A DNA stretch of 64,000 nt. Origin: Sphingobium vermicomposti. GTDB lineage: Bacteria; Pseudomonadota; Alphaproteobacteria; Sphingomonadales; Sphingomonadaceae. The notes under the pieces were generated by a model. The model did no database searches and was not told where the DNA came from. It saw only the letters and a program-made list of their open reading frames with translations. Of this stretch, positions 15,893 to 25,577 are shown in pieces (the first letter of the stretch is position 1; the number at the start of each line of letters is the position of its first letter). The stretch covers positions 620,001 to 684,000 of the forward strand of contig NZ_JAASQR010000003.1 of assembly GCF_011762025.1 (NCBI RefSeq), given 5' to 3'. The translations under genes and the position numbers were made by a program.

Positions 15893-17920
15893 TTACCAGA
15901 TCTTCACCCGGTCGCGCGGTGAAAGGACCATCTTCTCGCCAGCTTGCGGTCTGAATGCCGTATACCATTTGTCGAAATTGCGGACGATGTCGGCGCGATA
16001 TTGAGCAGGGGAATGTGGATCAGTCACCAGGCGCTGGCGCAGGTTGGGCTCCCGATAGTTACGCCGCCAGACCTGCGCCCAGCCAAGAAAGAAGCGCTGG
16101 TCCCCGGTTGTCCCGTCAATCACTGGCGCGGGCTTGCCCCCCAGCGAGGCATGATAGGCGTCCAGCGCAACAGCCACCCCGGCGAGATCACCGATATTTT
16201 CGCCCAGAGTGAAGTCACCTTTCACATGCGCACCCGGCAGAGGTTCATAGGCGTCATATTGCTTCACCAGCCGGTCCGTCAGCCCTTTGAAGGCGGCGAC
16301 GTCGGCATCGCTCCACCACTGGTTGAGCTTTCCGGTCTCATCATATTTTGCGCCCTGATCGTCGAAATGATGGCTGAGCTCATGCCCGATCACCGCGCCG
16401 ATGCCGCCATAATTCACCGCCGGATCGGCATGAGGATCAAAGAAGGGCGGTTGCAGGATCGCGGCGGGGAATACGATTTCCACCATGCCGAAATCGGCAT
16501 AGGCGTTGATCTCCATCGGCGTCATCTGCCATTCCCAGCGGTAGATCGGCTTGCCCAGCTTACCCATCTGATAATCGAAGTCATGGGCATTGGCGCGTTG
16601 CGCATTGCCGTAAACATCATCCGCCCTGACCGTCAGCCCGGCATAGTCGCGCCATTTGCTCGGATATCCAATCTTGGGCGTGAAGGCGGCCAGTTTCTTG
16701 TGGGCGCGCGCCTTGGCTGGATCGCTCATCCAGGCAAGGCCATCGATGCGACGACCCATGGCGGCGATGACATTTTTCACCAGTTCGTCCATCGCCGCCT
16801 TGGTTTCCGGGGGGAAATAGCGGGCGACATAGGCCTGCCCCACGTCATCGCCCATGGCGTCCTTGACGAACCCGACAGCCCGTTTCCAGCGCTGCTCCCG
16901 CTGCGGCGTGCCTGACAGGACCGTGCCGTAAAAGGCGAAGTCAGCGTCGGCGATCCGGTCGGGCAGGTAGGTCGCATAGGCGTGCAGCCCGCGCAGCAAC
17001 AGCGCATCCTTGAGCACGCCGAGCGGCGTTTTGGCGATGAGCGCAGCCTCACCCGTGACCGCGCTCGGCTGCGCGACGAGCAGCGCGGCGGGCTGCAGCC
17101 GGATGGCGGCAAAATAAGCGGCGAAGTCGAAGCCCGGCGCGGCCTTTTGCAGGTCGGTCAGGGTCATCTTGTTATAGGTCTTGTCCGCATCGCGGCTGTC
17201 GACCTGGGTCCAATGGACCTTGGCCAATTCGGTTTCAAACGCCATCAGTGCAGCGGCGCGGGCTTTTCCATCGATCTCACCCGCCAGTGTCAGCATCTGT
17301 TCGAGATGCGCGACATAGGCGGCACGGATCGCGGCCATTTTCTCGTCAGGCTGAAGGTAGAAATCACGGTCGGGAAGGCCCAGCCCACCCTGACGCATGT
17401 TCAATATGTAGCTTTCCGGGTCCTTGTCATCCTGTCCGACATAGAAAACGAACGGGCCTGAAATCCCCGTGCGCGCGGCTTGCGCTGCGACCTGGGCGTA
17501 ATCCGCCTTGTCGTTGATGCCCTTGACCTTCGCTATCCACGGCTGGATCGGTGCCATCCCCTTTTGCTCAACCGTGGCTGCGTCCAGATAGCTTGCATAG
17601 GCAAGGCCGATCTTGCTGGAATGATCAGCCCTCGCCGCCTCCAATATGCCGCGCGTCCTTTCGCGCGACAGGTCGTCCAGCACGTTGAACGCGCCATAGT
17701 TGGACTTGTCGGGCGGGATCGGCGTCGCCTTCGCCCAGCCGCCGTTGGCGTGGAGGTAGAAATCGTCGCCCGGCTTGACCGATGGGTCCATGCCCTGGGT
17801 ATCAAATCCGTAGCTGCCATAAGTGGGTTTGGCCGGGCTGGTCGATGGCGCATCGGCCTGCGCGATGGACGTGCCGATCGTCAGCGCGCAAGCCGCCGCG
17901 CTCAAGAGGAAAATCTTCAT
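15893..17920 (-). CDS. M13 family zinc metallopeptidase (neprilysin-like, PepO type)
   Basis: The 675-residue protein has an N-terminal signal peptide (MKIFLLSAAACALTIGTSIAQA) and is therefore periplasmic or outer-surface. The zinc motif HELSHHFDD is near residue 513 and the third ligand is in GENIGDLAG near residue 573, both intact. Length and the extended helical N-terminal domain fit neprilysin-type endopeptidases that cleave oligopeptides. No neighbours suggest a specific substrate. Confidence 0.95.
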   Translation of the reverse strand: MKIFLLSAAACALTIGTSIAQADAPSTSPAKPTYGSYGFDTQGMDPSVKPGDDFYLHANGGWAKATPIPPDKSNYGAFNVLDDLSRERTRGILEAARADHSSKIGLAYASYLDAATVEQKGMAPIQPWIAKVKGINDKADYAQVAAQAARTGISGPFVFYVGQDDKDPESYILNMRQGGLGLPDRDFYLQPDEKMAAIRAAYVAHLEQMLTLAGEIDGKARAAALMAFETELAKVHWTQVDSRDADKTYNKMTLTDLQKAAPGFDFAAYFAAIRLQPAALLVAQPSAVTGEAALIAKTPLGVLKDALLLRGLHAYATYLPDRIADADFAFYGTVLSGTPQREQRWKRAVGFVKDAMGDDVGQAYVARYFPPETKAAMDELVKNVIAAMGRRIDGLAWMSDPAKARAHKKLAAFTPKIGYPSKWRDYAGLTVRADDVYGNAQRANAHDFDYQMGKLGKPIYRWEWQMTPMEINAYADFGMVEIVFPAAILQPPFFDPHADPAVNYGGIGAVIGHELSHHFDDQGAKYDETGKLNQWWSDADVAAFKGLTDRLVKQYDAYEPLPGAHVKGDFTLGENIGDLAGVAVALDAYHASLGGKPAPVIDGTTGDQRFFLGWAQVWRRNYREPNLRQRLVTDPHSPAQYRADIVRNFDKWYTAFRPQAGEKMVLSPRDRVKIW

Positions 17921-18043
17921 GAAAGCATCCCTTGCCTTGTCATATGGCGTGATTTGACCCGCGCGGGCGGGCGAAGTCCATATTATTGCGTTGAAAAGCG
18001 CGATCGGCTCGAACGCCGACCCGCCATATTGCGGTCATTCGCT

Positions 18044-19309
18044 CTAAAACAGGGTGTCAGCCGTATGGATGGCCAGCCCGACAAGGCCGCCCACCAGCGT
18101 CCCGTTGATACGGATATATTGCAGGTCGCGGCCCACCGCGCTTTCCAGGCGGCTGGTGATCGTTCCTGCGTCCCACCCGCGCACGGTTTCGCTGACCAGC
18201 GTGACGATCGAATCGCCATAGGCGGCGGTCGCGCCCACAGCGCCCCGGCGCACGAAGCGGTTGACCAGCAGCCGCAGCCGGGCATCATCCTGCAATGTGC
18301 CGCCCAGCTGCCGCAACGCCTCACCCAACCGCCCCGCCATAGCCTTGCCAGGGTCGCGCACAGCGCGCAGCAGGCCCGATCGCGCCTGTTCCCATAGTCC
18401 GTCGATCCAGCGCTGCATCGCCGGGTTGTCGACAATTTCATCACGGATACGGGCTACTCGCGCCTGCATCGCGGCGTCATGTTGCAGGTCGGCGGCCAGC
18501 TTGGCCATGCCCTCCTCCGCCTTCAGCCGCAGGCTGTGGCCGGGGTCATCGGCCATGTCCGCCAGCAACCGCCGCAACCCGTCAATGATCGCGTTTGCGA
18601 CATTTTCGTCCAGCCCGGTCCAGCGCAAAATCTTGCCCGACCGTTCATGCACCATCTGGCGGATCAGATGGTCATTGGCTTCCAGCGTCCGGTCTGCCCA
18701 ATGGATGATGCCGTCCATGACCGGCGCGTGACGGCCGTCGCGCATCGCCGCTTCCAATGACTGGCCGATCAGCGGAGCGAGATTCATGACGCGCAGCCGC
18801 TGGGCAATCGCGCCCTTCACCATGCCTCCGAGCCGCTCCTGGTCCAGCGCTTCCAGCATGTCGGCGGCGAGCCGGGACGCGCCTTCGCGCAGTCGGCCGT
18901 CTCCGCCCGATGGGCTGGCCAGATATCGCCCGACCGCGCCCGCGACGTCCAGCCGCTGCATCCGGCGGGCGACGACGGCGGGGGTCAGGAAATTGTCGCG
19001 CAGGAACAGGGCCAGCGTGTCGCCGATCCGGTCCTTGTTGCGTGGGATGATCGCCGTATGCGGGATGGGCAGGCCCAGCGGATGGCGAAACAACGCGGTG
19101 ACGGCGAACCAGTCGGCGAGGCCGCCGACCATGGCGGCTTCGGCGAACGCCTGGACAAAGCGGATGGCGGGGTGGAGGTGAACGGTGGACCGGGCGATGA
19201 TGAATAGCGCCGCCATGGCCAGTAGCATGCCCGTTGCCACCAGTTGCATGCGCCGGGCCGGGTGGGCCGGGCCGCCGACGGGTGGCAGGGATGCGGGAAG
19301 CAGCTTCAT
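18044..19309 (-). CDS. DUF445 family membrane protein
   Basis: This 421-residue protein begins with one hydrophobic membrane segment (residues about 20-40), then EAAMVGGLADWFAVTALFRHPLGLPIPHTAIIP, a signature of DUF445/YjiN-like proteins, then a long helical soluble part. Role unknown. The ATG at 19309 is preferred; a TTG three codons earlier is possible and no strong ribosome site is visible. It is 123 bases upstream of the M13 peptidase gene in the same direction. Confidence 0.88.
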   Translation of the reverse strand: MKLLPASLPPVGGPAHPARRMQLVATGMLLAMAALFIIARSTVHLHPAIRFVQAFAEAAMVGGLADWFAVTALFRHPLGLPIPHTAIIPRNKDRIGDTLALFLRDNFLTPAVVARRMQRLDVAGAVGRYLASPSGGDGRLREGASRLAADMLEALDQERLGGMVKGAIAQRLRVMNLAPLIGQSLEAAMRDGRHAPVMDGIIHWADRTLEANDHLIRQMVHERSGKILRWTGLDENVANAIIDGLRRLLADMADDPGHSLRLKAEEGMAKLAADLQHDAAMQARVARIRDEIVDNPAMQRWIDGLWEQARSGLLRAVRDPGKAMAGRLGEALRQLGGTLQDDARLRLLVNRFVRRGAVGATAAYGDSIVTLVSETVRGWDAGTITSRLESAVGRDLQYIRINGTLVGGLVGLAIHTADTLF

Positions 19310-19385
19310 GGCCGACAAACGGTTACGCCGCCGTTTCGTTCAGGCAAGCGCTTCTTTTCGCGGGAAGACCTGATTTTCCACACAG

Positions 19386-22300
19386 TCATTCCGCGGGTTG
19401 GGTGCCGCCTGCATGGGTGCTGTCGTCGCCTGCCTTGTAGGTCAGCAAGCGGCGGCTGAGGCGGGGTCCCATCCATCCTTCAAACTGCAGCGCCAGGCTG
19501 AAGGTCGCAGGCACGATCACCAGTGTCAGCAGGGTGGACAGCAGCAAGCCGCCGATCACCGTGATGCCCATGGGGGAGCGCCAGGCGCTGTCGCCGCCCA
19601 GCGACAGGGCGGTGGGCACCATGCCGGCCACCATGGCGACGGTGGTCATGACGATCGGCTGCGCCCGCTTGTGCCCGGCATCGACGATCGCATCGAAGTG
19701 CGGGACGCCCTTTTCAATTTCTTCCAGCGCAAAATCGATCACGAGGATGGAATTTTTGGCGACGATGCCCAGAAGCATCAGCAGCCCGATCAGCACCGGC
19801 ATGGAAATTGGGTGGCCGGTCAGATGGAGGGCAATCGCGCCGCCCAGCGGTGCCAGCAGCAGCGACCCCAGATTGACGAAGGGCGGCATGAGCCGTTTGT
19901 AGAGCAGCGTCAGGACGGCCAGCACCAGCAGGATGCCGGAAATGACGGCGACGATGAAATTCTTCACCAGTTCCGCCTGCCACTTGGTTTCGCCAGTGGT
20001 GATTTTCTGAATGCCGGGGATCGCGCCCTGATCCACCGCCTTCATCGTTGGCAGGGCGTTGATCCGGGCCATCGCCTGGCTGCTGACGATGCCGGGTGCG
20101 AAATCGGCACCCACGACGATGCGGCGCGCCTGATTGTAGCGGCGGATCTGCGTCGGTCCCGCGCCGAATTCGATGTCGGCGACGACCTTTAGCGGCACCG
20201 ATCCGCCGTCCACTGTCGGCACCGGCATATTCTCGATCGTGGCGATGTCACGGCGGCTATCCTCTGCCATCGCGACGCGGATCGGGATCTGGCGGTCCGA
20301 CAGCGAGAATTTCGCGCTGTTCTGATCGATGTCCCCGATCGTCGCGACACGGATGGTCTGGCTGAGCGCCGCCGTGGTGACGCCCAGGCTGGCGGCCAGG
20401 TCGAACCTGGGCTTGATGAGGATTTCCGGGCGGCTCATGTCGCCCTGGACGCGGGGCGTACGGACTTCCTTTACCCCGGCCATTTCGGCCACCAGCTTGT
20501 TTGCGGTCTGCTCAAGCACTTCAGGTTCGTCGCCGCCGAACATGATGATGACGTCGCGACCGAAGCCGCCGCCTGACTGAGACTGAAAATTGACGCGCGC
20601 GTCTGCAACCTGGTGAAATTTCGGTGCGGTTTTACGTTCCCATTCGACCGACGACATCGGTCGGTCCTTTTTCAGGGTCAGGTAAATGTCGGCACCGGTC
20701 GTTTGAATGTCAGCAAAGGCGGCATCGACTACTTTCGTGTCCGCCGACAGCATATCGGCGATCTTGCGGGCGACGCCGGTCGTCTGTTCCAGCGTGCTGC
20801 CCGGCACCATTTCGATCTTTACCTGGCTGAAATTGGTGTCGATCGACGGCTGAAAGGCCATGGGCAAGGTGCCAAAAGCAAAAAGGGTCGCAACGAACGC
20901 GGCCCCGCCCATGCCCAATGTCCACAGGCGATGATCCCGCAGCCAGGCACCCAGTCGCGCCCGACCACCCCGCGCCCGGTGCGCAATCGCCTGGCGTTCG
21001 TCCAGTGACCAGCGCAGGACCGACATATAGACGTCCATCAGCCAGCCTTCGCCATGGCTTTCCTGGCCGTGCGCTTTCAGGAAATAGGCCGCGACCATCG
21101 GCGTGATGAGGCGCGCGACGGCGAGGCTGAGCAGCACCGCGACGACGATGGTCATGCCGAATTGGATGAAGAACTGGCCGGACACGCCAGGCATCAGTCC
21201 GACCGGCAGGAAGACGGCGACGATCGCCATCGTCGTCGCCAGCACCGCCAGCCCGATTTCGTCAGCGGCGTCGATCGCGGCCTGATAGGCGGTTTTGCCC
21301 ATGCGCATGTGGCGGACGATATTCTCGATCTCCACAATGGCGTCGTCGACCAGCACGCCCGCCACCAGGCTGAGCGCCAGAAGCGAGGTGATATTGAGGG
21401 TGAAGCCCATCATTTCCATGAACCAGAAAGTGGGAATCGCCGACAGGGGAATGGCAAGGGCGGCGATGATCGTCGCTCGCCAATCGCGCAGGAACAGGAA
21501 GACCACGACGACGGCCAGGATGGCACCTTCGATCATGGCCGCCATCGCCGAATGATATTGGTTCTTTGTATAGTCGACGGTGCTGAAAAGCTGCTTGTAG
21601 CGGACCTTGGGATTTTCCTTGCTCAGCTTTTCCAGGACGACCTTCGCCCCTTCGAACACGGTTACGTCCGATGCGCCCTTCGCCTTTCCAAGGCTGAAGC
21701 TGGTGACCTGCCGCCCGTTCATCAACGCCAGCGACCGCTGTTCGGCATACATGTCGCGAACGTCGGCCAGATCAGCCAGCTTGACCGTGCGGCCACCCGG
21801 AATGGCTATCTGCGTCTGACCCAGCGCATAGGCGCTTGCGGCATTGCCCAGCACGCGGATCGCCTGTTCGGCCCCGGCAATTTCGGTGCGCCCCCCCGCA
21901 GAATTGACGTTCACCTGCTGCAGCTGCTGATTGACCTGGCTGGCGGTGATGCCGCGCGCCTGCATCTTTGCCGGGTCCAGTATGACGCGGATTTCCCGGC
22001 TGACGCCGCCGCCGCGCGCGACCGCAGCCATGCCGGGCACCGCCAGCAGCCGCTTGGCCACGGTATTGTCGACATACCAGGACAGTTCCTCCAACGTCAT
22101 GTCGGTGGCTTCGGCGCTGAAATAGGCCATCGGTATGCCGTCAATGTCGAGGCGGGTGACCTGCGGCTCCAATATTCCTTCGGGAAGGTCGCTGCGAATC
22201 TGGTCGACGGCATTTTTGACGTCGGCGACGGCGCGGTCGACCCCCGTTCCGATCTGGAACTGGACAGTCGATATGGACTGCCCTTCCGACACGATCGAGG

Positions 22301-22550
22301 TAATTTCATCGACGCCGCTGATGCTGCGGACGGCAGCTTCCACGCGCTGCGTCACCTGCGTTTCAAGTTCGGATGGCGCGGCACCGGGTTGCAGCACCAT
22401 CACTTGCGCGACGGGGAAGCTGACGTCCGGCTGTTGATTGACGTCCAACCGCATGAAGCTGACCACCCCCGCCAGCAGCAGCGCGACGAACAGCACAAGC
22501 GGCGACACCGGGTTGCGAATGGCCCAGGCGGACATATTGCGAAAACTCAT
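19386..22550 (-). CDS. RND efflux pump permease (HAE-1 type)
   Basis: The 1054-residue protein is an inner-membrane RND transporter with the family start (WAIRNPVSPLVLFVALLLAGV), the large porter loops and the second TM block with the conserved acidic pair in SLVAGVLVDDAIVEIENI. It would export drugs or other amphiphiles using the proton gradient as part of a tripartite pump. ATG 22550 has GAGGAA at 7 bases. It follows the adaptor gene by 61 bases. No outer-membrane factor gene is next to it, so the pump would use an unlinked channel. Confidence 0.95.
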   Translation of the reverse strand: MSFRNMSAWAIRNPVSPLVLFVALLLAGVVSFMRLDVNQQPDVSFPVAQVMVLQPGAAPSELETQVTQRVEAAVRSISGVDEITSIVSEGQSISTVQFQIGTGVDRAVADVKNAVDQIRSDLPEGILEPQVTRLDIDGIPMAYFSAEATDMTLEELSWYVDNTVAKRLLAVPGMAAVARGGGVSREIRVILDPAKMQARGITASQVNQQLQQVNVNSAGGRTEIAGAEQAIRVLGNAASAYALGQTQIAIPGGRTVKLADLADVRDMYAEQRSLALMNGRQVTSFSLGKAKGASDVTVFEGAKVVLEKLSKENPKVRYKQLFSTVDYTKNQYHSAMAAMIEGAILAVVVVFLFLRDWRATIIAALAIPLSAIPTFWFMEMMGFTLNITSLLALSLVAGVLVDDAIVEIENIVRHMRMGKTAYQAAIDAADEIGLAVLATTMAIVAVFLPVGLMPGVSGQFFIQFGMTIVVAVLLSLAVARLITPMVAAYFLKAHGQESHGEGWLMDVYMSVLRWSLDERQAIAHRARGGRARLGAWLRDHRLWTLGMGGAAFVATLFAFGTLPMAFQPSIDTNFSQVKIEMVPGSTLEQTTGVARKIADMLSADTKVVDAAFADIQTTGADIYLTLKKDRPMSSVEWERKTAPKFHQVADARVNFQSQSGGGFGRDVIIMFGGDEPEVLEQTANKLVAEMAGVKEVRTPRVQGDMSRPEILIKPRFDLAASLGVTTAALSQTIRVATIGDIDQNSAKFSLSDRQIPIRVAMAEDSRRDIATIENMPVPTVDGGSVPLKVVADIEFGAGPTQIRRYNQARRIVVGADFAPGIVSSQAMARINALPTMKAVDQGAIPGIQKITTGETKWQAELVKNFIVAVISGILLVLAVLTLLYKRLMPPFVNLGSLLLAPLGGAIALHLTGHPISMPVLIGLLMLLGIVAKNSILVIDFALEEIEKGVPHFDAIVDAGHKRAQPIVMTTVAMVAGMVPTALSLGGDSAWRSPMGITVIGGLLLSTLLTLVIVPATFSLALQFEGWMGPRLSRRLLTYKAGDDSTHAGGTQPAE

Positions 22551-22611
22551 GAGGGATTCCTCGCCCTGTTCCACCATGCGCGCCGGACAGGCACGCTTAC
22601 CTCAACTGGCC

Positions 22612-23784
22612 TTAGCTGGCCTTGCGTACCTCTGGCTTGACCTTCTGGCCAGGCGCGAGGAAGGCACCGGCCAACAGCACCACATGTTCAGCGCCGGTCA
22701 GCCCGTTCGTGACGGCAACGCCCTTTCCAGACACCTGCCCCACCTCAACATCGCGCCGCACCGCCTGATTGTCGGCGTTGACGACATAGACATAATGCCC
22801 CTTCGCGTCGGTCTGGACCGCGGATTCCGGCAGCATGGGAGCGGTTGCGGTGCCGCTGACGATCGTCGCGGACGCAAAGCCTCCGGGCCGGATCGCGCGA
22901 TTATAGGGAATGGCGATGCGGGCGATGCCCTGCCGGGTTTGCGGATCGACCACCGGCGATACCTGCCAGACGCGCCCGGCAATCTGTTCCGTGCCACCCA
23001 CCGGCGTGATCGTGGCGCTGTTGCCGGCGCGCAGCGTCGCAAGGTCGCCTTCGCTGACCTGCGCCAACATCTCCATCTCACCATCCTTGGCCATGCGGAA
23101 CAGGACGCCGCTGCCCGATCCCACGATCTGGCCCGGTTCCACATTTCGCGTCAGCACCAGGCCCGCGGCAGGGGCGCGAATGTCCAGCCGGCCCGTCCGG
23201 GCGCGCTGTTCGGCCAGTTGCGCGGCGGCGACATTCACGCGCGCATTGGCCGCGTCACGCGTCGCAGTGCGCTGATCAATATCCGCCTGACTGATGAATC
23301 CGCGCGCGACCAGAGCCTTTGCCCGATCGAGCTGGGCCTGGGCGAGTTTCGCATCGGCACGCGCCACCTCTACCTGAGCGGCGAGCGAGCGAATCTGTTC
23401 GCTCTGGACGGATCGTTCGATCACGGCCAGGGCCTGTCCCGCGCGCACCCAGTCGCCCGGCTGGACCAGAACGCGCCTGACCTCTCCACCTTCGCCGACC
23501 ACGCCCACGGGCATTTCGACCCGAGCGGCCAGCGATCCGGTGCTGCTAGTCGTCTGGTCAACCATCGACTTGCCCGGAACGATCACGGTGACGACAGGAG
23601 CCTGTTCCATAGGGGCCGCCGAGCCGGACCCGGTCCCCCGAAAGGCCATCCAGGCGGCGATTGCGATCAACAGGATGGCGACCGCGACGCCGATGATCAG
23701 CCCGCGCCGACGCCCGGACCGCGGCTGATCTTCGTCGAAGACGTGCGCCGGGATGTCACCGGCCAGCTGAGTCTCGTAATTCAT
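22612..23784 (-). CDS. RND efflux periplasmic adaptor (membrane fusion protein)
   Basis: A 390-residue adaptor with one N-terminal membrane anchor (LIIGVAVAILLIAIAAWMAF, residues about 29-48), a lipoyl-like half (VGEGGEVRRVLVQPGDWVRAG), a coiled-coil hairpin (residues about 125-190), the barrel, and a membrane-proximal domain. It bridges the RND permease to an outer-membrane channel. It is the first gene of the two-gene pump operon; a promoter is visible 41 bases upstream of ATG 23784. Confidence 0.93.
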   Translation of the reverse strand: MNYETQLAGDIPAHVFDEDQPRSGRRRGLIIGVAVAILLIAIAAWMAFRGTGSGSAAPMEQAPVVTVIVPGKSMVDQTTSSTGSLAARVEMPVGVVGEGGEVRRVLVQPGDWVRAGQALAVIERSVQSEQIRSLAAQVEVARADAKLAQAQLDRAKALVARGFISQADIDQRTATRDAANARVNVAAAQLAEQRARTGRLDIRAPAAGLVLTRNVEPGQIVGSGSGVLFRMAKDGEMEMLAQVSEGDLATLRAGNSATITPVGGTEQIAGRVWQVSPVVDPQTRQGIARIAIPYNRAIRPGGFASATIVSGTATAPMLPESAVQTDAKGHYVYVVNADNQAVRRDVEVGQVSGKGVAVTNGLTGAEHVVLLAGAFLAPGQKVKPEVRKAS

Positions 23785-23824
23785 CCTGATTCCAATTTCA
23801 GACGGCGCTGTCTGAGGCCGCGCT

Positions 23825-23853
23825 GTATTATATAAATATATCACCCTGCTCAA
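23825..23853 (-). promoter_or_regulatory. Sigma70-type promoter of the RND operon
   Basis: On the minus strand TTGAGC and TAATAC are 17 bases apart, with TATAAT also present two bases before. The spacer is AT-rich and carries TATAT-AA-ATATA, which could be a repressor site. It lies 41 bases before the adaptor start. Confidence 0.6.
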
Positions 23854-23976
23854 CCCCCAATATCATGCTGCCGACGCGGCGGGCAAGTTCGTTACTGGGG
23901 GGCAGGCGCGCCGCATTCCCTTGCCAATTGGACGTATTTGTGGCGCAATGAACGACGCAAGGGGTGGAGAGAAGCG

Positions 23977-24225
23977 ATGGAAATGCTGGGATGGATCATC
24001 GTCGGTCTGTTCGCGGGCGCGATCGCCAGACTGGTGATGCCCGGACGCGATCCGGGTGGCTGTGTCGTGACACTGTTGCTGGGCATAGCCGGGGCGCTGC
24101 TGGCCGGATATGTGGGCCGTTTTCTGGGATTTTATACGCCCGATGAAAATGCCAGCTTCATCGCCGCCATTCTGGGGTCGATAGCGGTGCTGGCGCTATA
24201 TCGCTGGTTTGCGCGCCGGGCCTGA
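23977..24225 (+). CDS. GlsB/YeaQ/YmgE family small membrane protein
   Basis: An 82-residue, three-helix membrane protein: MEMLGWIIVGLFAGAIARLVMPG, then LLLGIAGALLAGYVG and IAAILGSIAVLALY. It matches the transglycosylase-associated/GlsB family, stress-linked inner-membrane proteins of unknown activity. GGAGAG stands 5 bases ahead of ATG 23977. It converges on a second family member and shares a terminator with it. Confidence 0.88.
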   Translation: MEMLGWIIVGLFAGAIARLVMPGRDPGGCVVTLLLGIAGALLAGYVGRFLGFYTPDENASFIAAILGSIAVLALYRWFARRA

Positions 24226-24243
24226 TGGCAAGCGCGCGTGAAA

Positions 24244-24272
24244 AAGGGCCGCGTCGCAAGGACGCAGCCCTT
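24244..24272. terminator. Bidirectional intrinsic terminator between two GlsB-type genes
   Basis: AAGGGC-c-GCGTC pairs with GACGC-a-GCCCTT around a five-base loop, flanked by A and T runs on both sides. It lies between the convergent genes ending at 24225 and 24299. Confidence 0.75.
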
Positions 24273-24298
24273 CTTACCCGCCAGCGAGGTTCAATCGG

Positions 24299-24553
24299 TT
24301 AGCGCATCGACCCGCGACGCACCAGATTGACGATGGCAAGCAGCACGATGGCACCCACCAGGGAAACCAGGAAGCTGTAGAGCGTCAGGCCGTCGTTGAT
24401 CGAACCGCCGCTGAAAATCAGGCCGCCGATGAACGCCCCGACAATGCCGACGACGATGTTCAGCAGGATGCCCTGCTGCGCGTCCGTGCGCATGACCATG
24501 CTGGCGAGCCAGCCGATAATGCCGCCGACAACAAGCCACAAAATGATACCCAT
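24299..24553 (-). CDS. GlsB/YeaQ/YmgE family small membrane protein (second copy)
   Basis: An 84-residue protein with the fuller family signature: GIILWLVVGGIIGWLAS, then LNIVVGIVGAFIGG and a C-terminal helix SLVGAIVLLAIVNLV. Its own AAGGAGAG ribosome site lies just upstream. It is a distant paralog of the protein encoded at 23977-24225 on the other strand and probably sits in the inner membrane. Confidence 0.9.
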   Translation of the reverse strand: MGIILWLVVGGIIGWLASMVMRTDAQQGILLNIVVGIVGAFIGGLIFSGGSINDGLTLYSFLVSLVGAIVLLAIVNLVRRGSMR

Positions 24554-24680
24554 TTCACACTCTCCTTGGACCAGCGCCCCCAGCGGGTGGCTGTCCTGTT
24601 CAACGGAGAAGTCGGCTTAGCGTTCCGTGAAATATTTCTGGATGAGAAACGATTCCGCAAAACCGGGCGTGCGCGGCACG

Positions 24681-24715
24681 AAAAAGGCCGCCGGATCATG
24701 CCCGGCGGCCTTTTT
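24681..24715. terminator. Strong bidirectional intrinsic terminator after sciP
   Basis: A perfect 14-base stem (AAAAAGGCCGCCGG with CCGGCGGCCTTTTT) around a seven-base loop. It follows sciP on the minus strand and carries U tracts in both directions. Confidence 0.85.
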
Positions 24716-24751
24716 CTCTTCCAGTGCGTCTTCAGCGGCGCGGGGGCGTGA

Positions 24752-25051
24752 TCAGTATTTCTGCTGCCGTTCGTAAAGCGACTTATAATATTGGATGCGG
24801 GTCACGCGCAGGCCATGCATGCCCGAACGGTCGACCGCACGTTGCCAACCGGCAAATTCTTCCAGCGTCAGCGAATAGCGCGCGCAGGCTTCATCCACGG
24901 TCAGGAGGCCACCATTCACGGCAGCGACGACTTCAGCCTTGCGGCGCACGACCCAGCGGGTCGTATCCGCCGACGGCAGGCTGTCCAGCGTCAGAGGTTC
25001 TCCAAGCGGCCCGACGACCTGAGCAGGTCGGATTTTTTGATTTTCTATCAT
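24752..25051 (-). CDS. sciP: CtrA inhibitor SciP
   Basis: The 99-residue protein matches SciP (DUF1153): MIENQKIRPAQVVGPLGEPL, then TRWVVRRKAEVVAAVNGGLL and a helix-turn-helix region (VDEACARYSLTLEEFAGWQ, residues about 53-71). In Caulobacter SciP binds CtrA and keeps it from activating transcription early in the cell cycle. GAGGGTGAGA directly precedes ATG 25051. It is single-copy and followed by its own strong terminator. The gene is restricted to alphaproteobacteria, which helps place the organism. Confidence 0.94.
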   Translation of the reverse strand: MIENQKIRPAQVVGPLGEPLTLDSLPSADTTRWVVRRKAEVVAAVNGGLLTVDEACARYSLTLEEFAGWQRAVDRSGMHGLRVTRIQYYKSLYERQQKY

Positions 25052-25158
25052 TCTCACCCTCAAAAAGCGGCACTGGCGTTGCCGAATTCAGCAGCGGCAA
25101 CCGGTATGCGCGTCAGCCCTGAAGATCGGCTAAAGCGCCACGGTAAACGCCTCCTTCA

Positions 25159-25455
25159 TCATCCTTGTCCCACTCTTAAATGCTCTGCGATCAACGGGTT
25201 GAAACTGCCCCTTGACCGTGCGGTATCGATCATGCCGCTGGAACGCGGCGCGAAGATTTCGGCCAGTTCCTGAATCCAGTCCCCCGGTTTTTCCTGCCCC
25301 CGCAGGACGACGGCGACGGCCTGCGCAGTCGGGCTAGCCGCCTGCGCCGCCGCCGAAGCGGCACGCAGCATCGGCCACACGGGCGCGTGCGGCCTGCCGA
25401 CCGGCCTGGCATAAGCGGGTTTTAGCCCGCCTGCCCGGATGAAGCTCAAATCCAT
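25159..25455 (-). CDS. Small hypothetical protein upstream of sciP
   Basis: A 98-residue frame with AAGG five bases before ATG 25455. The protein is alanine-rich in the middle, has no signal peptide or membrane segment, and ends in a MIDTARSRGSFNPLIAEHLRVG segment. I do not recognise a family. The coding-like composition, ribosome site and position between sciP (107 bases downstream) and divergent mnmA make it a plausible gene. Confidence 0.5.
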   Translation of the reverse strand: MDLSFIRAGGLKPAYARPVGRPHAPVWPMLRAASAAAQAASPTAQAVAVVLRGQEKPGDWIQELAEIFAPRSSGMIDTARSRGSFNPLIAEHLRVGQG

Positions 25456-25577
25456 GGCCTTATGTGTAGTCGTGAAAGGATAAAGTCCGGTAAACTCCAC
25501 CTGCCATTCCGGCCGGAACTGGCGAACAGGCGGAATCCGGCTGGAATGCTGGCGCGCGCGCGACTATATGCGCGTCC

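Noticed and set aside
21054-22640. 528-codon plus-strand frame opposite the RND permease
   Set aside because: Histidine/arginine/aspartate-rich shadow of the permease gene, no family features.
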